Below, piece after piece: positions 1 to 6,242 of a stretch of 13,412 nt of DNA (position 1 is the first letter of the stretch; each line of letters starts with the position of its first letter). The notes under the pieces were generated by a model that was given only the letters and a program-made list of their open reading frames with translations, was not told where the DNA came from and searched no databases. The stretch spans positions 1-13,412 of the forward strand of contig JAEDMD010000031.1 of assembly GCA_016303195.1 (NCBI GenBank). Direction: 5' to 3'. The position numbers were made by a program, and so were the translations under genes. This stretch comes from Oscillospiraceae bacterium (GTDB taxonomy: Bacteria; Bacillota; Clostridia; Oscillospirales; Ruminococcaceae).

Positions 1-14
1 TTTGGAAAGGGGGT

Positions 15-53
15 TCGGGGGAAGAACCTTTCCTCAGAAAGGTTTTCCCCCGA
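15..53 (-). terminator. Strong G/C-rich hairpin downstream of the lipoprotein gene
   Basis: Arms 15-31 and 38-53 pair over about 16 positions with a single bulged G at 24 and a six-base loop (32-37). Each arm has a run of five G or C. It lies beyond the 3' end of the leftward lipoprotein gene, so it is a plausible transcription end or mRNA-stabilising hairpin. No clean U-run follows it in that direction, so intrinsic termination is an inference. Part of it belongs to the repeat at 38-92. Confidence 0.5.
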
Positions 54-92
54 TAGTTACATATAAACCTGCCGTATGAGTACTCCCCTTAA
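38..92 (-). repeat. Left copy of a 55-bp dispersed intergenic repeat
   Basis: This stretch matches the reverse complement of 13359-13412 at about 48 of 55 aligned columns by hand count, with one single-base gap. The longest shared block includes TTACATATAAACCTGC. It starts about 27 bases past the stop codon of the lipoprotein gene and, read in that gene's direction, has the same orientation as the right copy has to araC. No coding potential or transposase ends are seen. It may be a repeated 3' element or a small miniature element. Confidence 0.8.
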
Positions 93-119
93 ATGTTTCG
101 GGGATATTTGTTTAATGGT

Positions 120-980
120 TTACCATTGTTCTGTGTCGTTATCGTGGTCGAGGCCTGACACGTTGAAATATACAGTGATATTTGTCCAGTTTTCAAAATC
201 AGCCTTATTAACTATCTGTGCGGAATATCCGCCGTCATTGATATCGGATGGTTTGCCGTTGACAAAAAGGTCACCCTCGGCGGCCTTTGCATCCTTTGGC
301 AGGCTGTCGTCGGAAACATACTCATTGAAGATATTTGCACGGATATTGCCTGTTTCGGTATTGGTGTAATTCTTCTTCATGAGAGGTATCTCAACGCCGT
401 CAACGTAGATATTTGTAATAGTTATTACTGCATCGGGGCAGGCAACTTCGCCGTTCTTTATCATAACAGCCACCATTCCCATGCTGTTTGATGTTACAGG
501 AACAGATGCATCCTTATTGATGGCATATCGAGCGCCGTCCGAATCAGCAGTAAGGCTTACGGAATACTGACCGTTTCCGTCAATATTTGCAACGCCGGCA
601 TTGTAGCTGAGAGGCTCGCCTGCTTCTCCCCAGTACTGCACCCACCAGTCATCGGTGTTGAGTGCGAGGAAAGCTGTACCGGTATCAGCGGCAACAGAGC
701 CGTCAAATTCAGGTGCAGGCTCGGCATTCTCATCAGATACGGCAGATTCGCCCTCAATAGGCTTAGCCAGGACATCGATCGAGTTATCGCTTATAACAGC
801 GTCAGTATTTGCCTGAACTGTCTCAGCCTCTGTTTCAGGCTCGGCAGCAGCAGTTGAAGTCTGTTCAGCCTGTGAAGTTGATTTGGTATCTTTCTTATTA
901 TCCTTGTCTCCGCATGAAGCAAGGGCGGTACACATTATAGCTGAAGATGCTATAAATGCGAGTATTTTCTTAGCGTTCAA
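120..980 (-). CDS. Secreted lipoprotein, probable carbohydrate-binding-like beta domain
   Basis: The 286-residue product begins with a charged start, a hydrophobic stretch (about residues 5-19) and a lipobox LASC with Cys23, so it should be exported and lipid-anchored on the outer face of the membrane. Residues 24-100 are low-complexity, rich in Thr, Ala, Glu and Asp, and look like a flexible spacer. Residues 100-280 form a probable all-beta domain with aromatic residues (DDWWVQYW at 110-117) and a GNGQYSVSL strand (135-143). This resembles carbohydrate-binding-like domains I recall in ruminococcal secreted proteins, but the family is not certain. The start is a TTG: AAAGGAG at 989-995 sits eight bases upstream, and no in-frame ATG precedes the signal peptide. 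It is monocistronic with its own promoter. The function is unknown; a surface glycan-binding role is inference. Confidence 0.85.
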   Translation of the reverse strand: MNAKKILAFIASSAIMCTALASCGDKDNKKDTKSTSQAEQTSTAAAEPETEAETVQANTDAVISDNSIDVLAKPIEGESAVSDENAEPAPEFDGSVAADTGTAFLALNTDDWWVQYWGEAGEPLSYNAGVANIDGNGQYSVSLTADSDGARYAINKDASVPVTSNSMGMVAVMIKNGEVACPDAVITITNIYVDGVEIPLMKKNYTNTETGNIRANIFNEYVSDDSLPKDAKAAEGDLFVNGKPSDINDGGYSAQIVNKADFENWTNITVYFNVSGLDHDNDTEQW

Positions 981-1013
981 AACATTCGCTCCTTTATATT
1001 ATTGTCATTATTA

Positions 1014-1042
1014 ATGATACACAATTTCGCAAAAAAGTTCAA
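1014..1042 (-). promoter_or_regulatory. Sigma-A type promoter of the lipoprotein gene
   Basis: On the minus strand, TTGAAC (1042-1037), a 17-base spacer and TATCAT (1019-1014). The predicted transcript start is near 1007, giving a leader of about 27 bases before the TTG start codon. Confidence 0.6.
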
Positions 1043-1221
1043 GATACTTTATAAACAAACTTTATGTCGGAGCAAAAAAATGAATTGTACATTATTCACT
1101 GTCTGTTAATTTTTTATATTTTATTACTTTTAGAATAATCTCATGCGGCAAAGCTGAGTTTATACACACATTCCCCCGACCTATCATAATAACCAAAATA
1201 ACTGAAAAACTCAAAAATCAC
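1043..1221. other. AT-rich intergenic stretch between divergent promoters
   Basis: This is the middle of the 328-base gene-free stretch between the lipoprotein start and the purA start. It is A/T-rich, with only a weak imperfect palindrome around TGTACA near 1085-1090. I see no RNA gene, reading frame with a ribosome site, or recognisable riboswitch fold. Confidence 0.5.
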
Positions 1222-1250
1222 TTGCAATTGAACTATGATTGTGCTATAAT
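1222..1250 (+). promoter_or_regulatory. Extended -10 promoter of purA
   Basis: TTGCAA (1222-1227), a 17-base spacer, then TATAAT (1245-1250), preceded by TGC, which makes an extended -10. The predicted transcript start is near 1257. This rules out the in-frame ATG at 1222 as the purA start, because it lies within the promoter. Confidence 0.85.
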
Positions 1251-1259
1251 AAATTGTAA

Positions 1260-1277
1260 GTGTGCATTTTTGCACAC
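1260..1277 (+). promoter_or_regulatory. Hairpin at the very 5' end of the purA transcript
   Basis: GTGTGCA (1260-1266) and TGCACAC (1271-1277) pair perfectly across a TTTT loop. It begins only about three bases after the predicted transcript start. It could protect the 5' end of the mRNA or be a dyad operator. It does not resemble the Bacillus PurBox I know (CGAA-type half-sites), so a purine repressor site is not claimed. Confidence 0.6.
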
Positions 1278-1308
1278 ATTAACTAAATTAATGAAAAGAG
1301 GAAATAAA

Positions 1309-2586
1309 ATGCCTGCTAATATTGTTGTAGGAACTCAGTGGGGAGACGAAGGAAAAGGTAAGATCATCGACATAATCTCCTCCCGTGCAGATGTTGTTGT
1401 ACGTTCACAGGGCGGCAACAATGCCGGTCATACCGTAGTAAACAACGGAGAGGTTTACAAGCTCCACCTCATCCCTTCCGGTATTCTCTATCCGAATACT
1501 CTCTGCCTTATCGGTGCAGGTGTAGTTCTTGACCCTAAGGACTTCATCGGTGAGCTGGACAGCCTTGCAGAAAGAGGCATAAAGACCGAAGGTCACCTTA
1601 AAATAGACCCTCGTGCACACATCGTAATGCCGTGGCATATCGCTCTTGACGGCCTTTCAGAGGCATTCAGAGGCGGCAAGGATATCGGTACTACAAAAAG
1701 AGGCATAGGCCCTACATATATGGATAAATACGAGCGCTGCGGCATCAGAATGTATGACCTCACTCACCCTGAGGTGCTTGCTGAGAAGATCCAGTCCACA
1801 GGTAAGCTCAAAAATAAGATCATCACTGAAGTTTACGGCGGCGAACCTTTCGACCTCGACGCTGTAACAAAGGAGTATGCAGAGTACGGCAAGAGACTTC
1901 TCCCTTACATGGACGATGTTTCCGTTCTCACTTTCGAGGCTCACAAGGCTGGAAAGACTATCATGTTCGAGGGCGCTCAGGCTACTCTCCTTGATATCGA
2001 CTTCGGTACATACCCATACGTTACTTCTTCTCATCCGCTTTCAGCAGGTGTCTGCGTTGGTACAGGTGTCGGCCCTAAGGTGATAACAAATATCATCGGT
2101 GTTGCAAAGGCTTACACTACCCGTGTCGGCAAAGGCCCGTTCCCTACTGAGCTTGATGACGAGATCGGCGATCAGATCAGAAACGTTGGCGGCGAGTTCG
2201 GTACAACAACAGGCAGACCAAGAAGAACAGGCTGGTTCGATGCTGTTATCGTTCGTCACTCTGTAAGAGTAAACGGTCTTGACAGCCTCGCTATCAACAA
2301 GCTGGATACTCTCGCAGGCATCCCTACTCTTAAAGTTTGCGTTGCTTACAAGAAGCCCGACGGCACTGTTACCGAGCATTTCCCTGCAACTCTTGAAGAA
2401 CTTGAAGGATGCACTCCTGTATACGAGGAATTCGAGGGCTTTACCGAGGATGTTTCCAAGTGCAAGAGCTTCGATGAGCTTCCTGAAAAGTGCAGGAAGT
2501 ATATAGCAAGACTTGAAGAACTGGTAGGTTGCCATGTAAGCATGGTAGGTATCGGCCCTGATAGAGCCCAGATACTTGAAAGATAA
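1309..2586 (+). CDS. purA: Adenylosuccinate synthetase
   Basis: The enzyme joins IMP and aspartate, using GTP, to make adenylosuccinate, the first committed step from IMP to AMP, in the cytoplasm. The 425-residue protein has the family's usual length. It shows the phosphate loop GTQWGDEGKGK (8-18, with catalytic Asp13), QGGNNAGHTV (34-43, with His41), the TTKRGIGPTY segment (128-137), TTTGRPRRTGW (299-309), the guanine-contacting NKLD (330-333) and the C-terminal GIGPDR (414-419). All key residues are intact. The start is ATG 1309 with AGAGGA about seven bases upstream; the upstream in-frame ATG at 1222 falls in the promoter. It has its own extended -10 promoter and a hairpin at the mRNA 5' end. 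A U-less hairpin separates it from the dockerin genes downstream. Confidence 0.98.
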   Translation: MPANIVVGTQWGDEGKGKIIDIISSRADVVVRSQGGNNAGHTVVNNGEVYKLHLIPSGILYPNTLCLIGAGVVLDPKDFIGELDSLAERGIKTEGHLKIDPRAHIVMPWHIALDGLSEAFRGGKDIGTTKRGIGPTYMDKYERCGIRMYDLTHPEVLAEKIQSTGKLKNKIITEVYGGEPFDLDAVTKEYAEYGKRLLPYMDDVSVLTFEAHKAGKTIMFEGAQATLLDIDFGTYPYVTSSHPLSAGVCVGTGVGPKVITNIIGVAKAYTTRVGKGPFPTELDDEIGDQIRNVGGEFGTTTGRPRRTGWFDAVIVRHSVRVNGLDSLAINKLDTLAGIPTLKVCVAYKKPDGTVTEHFPATLEELEGCTPVYEEFEGFTEDVSKCKSFDELPEKCRKYIARLEELVGCHVSMVGIGPDRAQILER

Positions 2587-2600
2587 ATAACACTGAATCA

Positions 2601-2629
2601 TGCCCTGTTTGGTTTTCCCGAACAGGGCA
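2601..2629 (+). terminator. Hairpin after purA lacking a U-run
   Basis: TGCCCTGTTTGG (2601-2612) pairs with 2618-2629, giving 12 pairs including one G-T, around a five-base TTTTC loop. The following bases (AACACGCAAT) are not U-rich, so it is a poor classical intrinsic terminator. It may act as an attenuator, an RNase barrier that stabilises the purA message, or a Rho-independent end of low efficiency. Confidence 0.6.
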
Positions 2630-2665
2630 AACACGCAATACCGCCATTTGAAAGGAGTGAACCAT

Positions 2666-3814
2666 ATGTCGTTAAGTAAGAAGATGATAGCAGCGGCCTC
2701 CGCTCTGGTAATGGCTTTCAGTGCCGTTCCGTTCACTGTTTCGGCATCCTATGCGCCCGATATCACAGTAACAGAACATACCGTGAGCGAGCCTATCTCC
2801 TACAAATATTTCAACACTGTCGATGAAGCAGGTGAATATCTGAGAGGAGAACTGAAACTCCACAAAGCTGAAATTCACATCCGACTTTCACGGGACGCAG
2901 ATTCAAAAGATATCCTCAATGATATCCTCAGCTCTGCACTTGCTGAAACGGGCGAGCCAACGGAAGGTGATTTCATGAGACTTGTCATCGAAGGCTACAA
3001 GGTGAGTACAGGCAAGATCAATTACGATCCATGTATAGATATGATACTGTATTATAATTCCACCTATGAGCAGGATATCGCCGCAAAGGAAGTATCCGAC
3101 AGACTTGTCGGTGAATTCATGGCAAGCCATCCCGATGCGGATAATTACGACAAGATCAGCTATGTATACAAATATCTTACTGAGAATGTGGTCTACTCCA
3201 CAGACCTTACAGACGAGTCCTATACCTCCTACGGCGCACTTGTGAACCATGACGCTGTATGTCAGGGATTCGTTCAGGCAATGTATATGATGCTGAAAAG
3301 CATGGATGTGAACTGCCGTGCCGTTATCGGCAAAGGCAACGGAAACGATCATGTATGGCTCATTGCAGAAATTGACGGTAAATACTACTATCTTGACCCC
3401 ACATGGGATTCGGCATACAAGGGCATGACTTATTACTTCTTCCTGAAGGGAACGAAGGATTTCGACGAAAATGCCAATGAACAGCTTCATTTTGCCGGTT
3501 CGGGCGATGAACGCAATACAGCATTAGTTCCCGACTGCACACCTGAGGCTTTTCTGCCCGAATATCCGATATCAGAATACAAATACAAGATCCCTGCCGG
3601 AAAAAGTCCACGCAAGGCAGGAGATATAAACAATGACGGCAGTATCGACGTTTTCGACCTTATTGCCGTAAAAAAGATACTAATACAAGGCTATCTCAGC
3701 GAATCCGACCTGATATCTGCTGATACGGACGGAAACGGAAAAGTTTCCATAAACGATGCAGTCCTGCTTCAGAAATACATCCACGGCAGTATCAGCAGTT
3801 TCAATACTAAATAA
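2666..3814 (+). CDS. Secreted transglutaminase-like protein with C-terminal dockerin (copy 1)
   Basis: The 382-residue product has a signal peptide (1-27, likely cut after VSA), a helical region (about 45-175), a transglutaminase-like cysteine-enzyme core and a dockerin. The catalytic triad is visible as Cys199 (AVCQG), His229 (DHVW) and Asp244 (YLDPTWD). The dockerin (319-375) has two calcium loops, at 320-328 (D, N, D, G, D in the expected places) and 353-364, each followed by a helix (DVFDLIAVKKIL; NDAVLLQKYI). It should be exported and docked on a cellulosome scaffold through a cohesin. The fold covers transglutaminases, deamidases and proteases, so the reaction and substrate cannot be read from sequence. 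The start is ATG 2666 with AAAGGAG eight bases upstream; the upstream in-frame ATG at 2600 lies at the purA hairpin. It is the first gene of a tight run with 3817 and 5012. Confidence 0.9.
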   Translation: MSLSKKMIAAASALVMAFSAVPFTVSASYAPDITVTEHTVSEPISYKYFNTVDEAGEYLRGELKLHKAEIHIRLSRDADSKDILNDILSSALAETGEPTEGDFMRLVIEGYKVSTGKINYDPCIDMILYYNSTYEQDIAAKEVSDRLVGEFMASHPDADNYDKISYVYKYLTENVVYSTDLTDESYTSYGALVNHDAVCQGFVQAMYMMLKSMDVNCRAVIGKGNGNDHVWLIAEIDGKYYYLDPTWDSAYKGMTYYFFLKGTKDFDENANEQLHFAGSGDERNTALVPDCTPEAFLPEYPISEYKYKIPAGKSPRKAGDINNDGSIDVFDLIAVKKILIQGYLSESDLISADTDGNGKVSINDAVLLQKYIHGSISSFNTK

Positions 3815-3816
3815 TT

Positions 3817-4995
3817 ATGATATTCAATAAAAAGCGCCTGCTTGCGCTGATAACAGCGGCGGTAACTGCTTTTTCGGCATTATCGACTGTATCGGCTTCG
3901 GCGGCAGAAAATACACTAAGCAACCAACTGCCTGTTTCGGCATTCGCCGACCTTATTTCAGTTGCGGATACCGCCTCACTCGACGAAGCGGCAGAATATG
4001 TCCGCAATTACCTTAAACAGAGAAACAGCGAATTTTCTGTATCTGTCCCCTATGCAGCCGCTTCCGGGGAGGAAGCTGACAAGCTGACACTTGATGTGCT
4101 TGCACATGCACTCAGCGAAACCGACAAAGGCGATGAGGGCGATTATATCCGCTTCACAATGGAGAGTTACCAATACGGCAACAGAGTATCAGGCGGACGC
4201 ACTGCCCTTTATTACAGAATTACCTATTACTCCACACCTGACGAGGAAAAGGCGGTTGACAAGGCTGTTGCACAGGCAGAAGCCGAACTGCATCTTGACG
4301 AAAAATCAGACCGTGAAAAGATATATGCCGTTTATGATTTTATCGCAAAGAATGTAAAATATTCAAAGGTTCTGGAAGAAAATAACAGTATATTCACTGC
4401 ATACGGCGCTATCATCAACAAAGACTGCGTATGTCAGGGATATTCGCTCCTGCTGTACAGGATGCTGAAGGATGCCGGCATCGGATGCCGTATCATCTCA
4501 GGAACTTCCAAAGGCGAAAGGCATACATGGAATCTCATAAAGCTGGGCGGAAAGTATTACTGTACCGACCTCACATGGGATGCAACTCTCGGCGGAACAG
4601 ACGGTCAGTATTTCCTTAAAGGCTCGGCGGATTTCGACAATTACAGAAAAGATTACACTCATGTTCCTGTTTTTGAATATGAGGAGATATTCCCCGATTA
4701 TAATTCCGACAGCTTCAAAGCTGAATACCCCACATGGGAAAAGCGTTTCATTCTCGGAGACTCCGACGAAAACGGAATCTTAGACGGAAATGACGCTTCC
4801 GCCATACTTTCCTGCTATGCTGCAATGTCCATCGGAGGAAACAGCAATGAAATGTCCCCTGTCAGCATGATATCATCAGACATAACAGGCGACGGCGTCG
4901 TTGACGGAAACGATGCATCGGGACTTCTTGCCTATTATGCAGCATTTTCATCAGGTTTGAGATTATCTCTTTATCAATACCTGTCAAAAAGATAA
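3817..4995 (+). CDS. Secreted transglutaminase-like protein with C-terminal dockerin (copy 2)
   Basis: The 392-residue product is a paralogue of the preceding protein, with the same order: signal peptide (1-27 or slightly longer, ASA-A), helical region, transglutaminase-like core and dockerin. The triad is Cys206 (CVCQG), His236 (RHTW) and Asp251 (TDLTWD). The dockerin (about 313-380) has loops at 315-326 and 355-366, each followed by a DAS-type helix (DASAILSCYA; DASGLLAYYA) and separated by a long linker. It differs clearly in sequence class from that of copy 1. The start codon lies two bases after the previous stop with no ribosome site (AAATAATT precedes it), so translation probably depends on reinitiation after copy 1. 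An extra tail of about a dozen residues follows the dockerin. The substrate is unknown. Confidence 0.9.
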   Translation: MIFNKKRLLALITAAVTAFSALSTVSASAAENTLSNQLPVSAFADLISVADTASLDEAAEYVRNYLKQRNSEFSVSVPYAAASGEEADKLTLDVLAHALSETDKGDEGDYIRFTMESYQYGNRVSGGRTALYYRITYYSTPDEEKAVDKAVAQAEAELHLDEKSDREKIYAVYDFIAKNVKYSKVLEENNSIFTAYGAIINKDCVCQGYSLLLYRMLKDAGIGCRIISGTSKGERHTWNLIKLGGKYYCTDLTWDATLGGTDGQYFLKGSADFDNYRKDYTHVPVFEYEEIFPDYNSDSFKAEYPTWEKRFILGDSDENGILDGNDASAILSCYAAMSIGGNSNEMSPVSMISSDITGDGVVDGNDASGLLAYYAAFSSGLRLSLYQYLSKR

Positions 4996-5011
4996 ATACG
5001 AGGTGAATGAT

Positions 5012-6190
5012 ATGAATGAAGAAAACAACTACGGCGCAGGACTTCCTGAGGAGATAGATTATATCCCGAAGTCCGTCGATCACGGCGATCAGAATGTAAC
5101 TGCACCTGTCCTTGACGATTTCGACTATGTTGCTCCCCAGCCAAAGAATAACGGCCCGCAGGGCGTTGCCGCTCCCGTCCTTGACGATATGGACTATGTT
5201 GCTCCGACAGCAAAGCGTGACGGCCCACAGGGAGTTGCCGCTCCTGTGCTGGATGATATGAACGATTATACTCCCCAGCCTGAAAAAAGAGGCGCACCGC
5301 AGGGCGTTGCCGCTCCCGTACTTGATGACGGTTATGATTACAGCGCATCCGCTCCGCAGAAGCTCATTCTTTCAGATGAGGATATCATATCAGGTCTTAC
5401 TCCCGAACTGAAACAGCAGTTCGATCTGCTCCCTCCCGACAAACAGCAGCAGGTCATTGCAATGCGCCGTCAGCAGTTGGGTGCAGAAGCTCCACAGCCG
5501 ACAGTTTCCGCTCCGATACTGGACGAGGATAATTATACTCCTCCCGAAAAGAAAGAGCCTGAGCATCCTGCTGAGCCTGTACAGGCGGCTATTCTCGACG
5601 ATGAGCCTGAGCTTCCGAAGCCGCAGGTATCATCCTATGAACAGCAGGAGCTTGAAAGAATAAAGGCTGAGGCGGCTAAAAAGGCTGTTTCCTCACAGCT
5701 TTCATCAGAACAGAAGGATGAAAAGGAAAGCCTGAGAATGATGCTCGCACTGAAAGAGGAACAGCGTCAGAAAATGGCAGAAAAAGGTGCGAAGATCGTT
5801 ATAGTTTTCGCAGTTATCGGTTTTATAGCCGCCGCACTGTTCTATCTGCTCTACTCAGGAAAGCTGGGAATGGGCTACAAGAACGGTCTTGAAGGCGCAG
5901 GCAAATTCCTCGAAAACACATCCATCTACATTGCAGTCGCAATGATACTCACAGGTCTTGGAATGATATCAGGTATCAAGGCATTCAAATCAGGCGCATC
6001 GCTGGTTTATCTGTTATCGGCAATATTGCAGGTTTTCCCAGGATTGGCGATGATACCGCAGCATGAGGGAAGCGTGGCAAAGGTGGTAATTTTCCACGTA
6101 CTCGCATTTGCAGGTACAGTCGCAGTTTTTGTCGGACTTTCCGCAAGCGAATGTGTCGGACAGTTCTTCAGCAGAGGACTGAACGATTAA
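5012..6190 (+). CDS. Membrane protein with repeated APVLDD motif, unknown function
   Basis: I do not recognise this 392-residue protein. Residues 1-205 are acidic, proline-rich and probably disordered. They carry six copies of A-[PA]-[VI]-L-D-[DE] (31, 54, 77, 101, 167, 192), the first four spaced 23-24 residues apart and usually followed by a tyrosine a few residues on. Residues 208-258 are Glu/Lys/Gln-rich and could form a coiled coil. Four hydrophobic segments follow (about 261-284, 303-323, 329-348, 356-377). There is no signal peptide, so the repeat region is probably cytoplasmic. ATG 5012 is preferred over GTG 5003 because GAGGTG (5000-5005) serves as its ribosome site and overlaps that GTG. 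It lies 16 bases after the second transglutaminase gene, so co-transcription is likely. The short motif repeats suggest a multivalent binding tail. Confidence 0.85.
   Translation: MNEENNYGAGLPEEIDYIPKSVDHGDQNVTAPVLDDFDYVAPQPKNNGPQGVAAPVLDDMDYVAPTAKRDGPQGVAAPVLDDMNDYTPQPEKRGAPQGVAAPVLDDGYDYSASAPQKLILSDEDIISGLTPELKQQFDLLPPDKQQQVIAMRRQQLGAEAPQPTVSAPILDEDNYTPPEKKEPEHPAEPVQAAILDDEPELPKPQVSSYEQQELERIKAEAAKKAVSSQLSSEQKDEKESLRMMLALKEEQRQKMAEKGAKIVIVFAVIGFIAAALFYLLYSGKLGMGYKNGLEGAGKFLENTSIYIAVAMILTGLGMISGIKAFKSGASLVYLLSAILQVFPGLAMIPQHEGSVAKVVIFHVLAFAGTVAVFVGLSASECVGQFFSRGLND
5102..5329 (+). repeat. In-gene repeats encoding the 23-24 residue APVLDD unit
   Basis: Four units of about 69-72 bp encode GPQGVAAPVLDD-type segments. 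The DNA copies differ mostly at third codon positions while the protein motif is kept, suggesting an older duplication held by selection on the protein. Confidence 0.75.
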
Positions 6191-6201
6191 AGTTATTATA
6201 A

Positions 6202-6238
6202 AAAAATCGGAAACGATAAATCATCGCTTCCGATTTTT
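6202..6238. terminator. Bidirectional intrinsic terminator between convergent genes
   Basis: AAAAATCGGAA (6202-6212) pairs with TTCCGATTTTT (6228-6238). After one A-C mismatch, four inner pairs (6214-6217 with 6223-6226) close a five-base loop. It is followed by a T-run on the plus strand, and the A-rich flank gives U-rich RNA on the minus strand. It should end both the 5012-6190 transcript and the opposing zinc-ribbon gene. Confidence 0.85.
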
Positions 6239-6242
6239 CTTT

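Noticed and set aside
83..103. CCCC/GGGG mini-hairpin just after the lipoprotein stop as the main terminator
   Set aside because: Only four pairs with an 11-base loop and no U-run; the hairpin at 15-53 is far stronger.
1222..1308. 29-codon N-terminal extension of PurA from ATG 1222
   Set aside because: The ATG overlaps the -35 box of a good promoter, and the family's protein begins with the PANIVVGTQWGDEGKGK-type sequence right after ATG 1309.
2041..2736. 231-codon open frame on the minus strand across the end of purA
   Set aside because: It lies antisense to the conserved purA coding region, has no ribosome site, and its translation is rich in Cys, Ser and Tyr in the way of shadow frames.
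5003..5011. GTG start for the APVLDD membrane protein
   Set aside because: The GTG is part of the ribosome site GAGGTG for ATG 5012; nothing upstream would serve the GTG.
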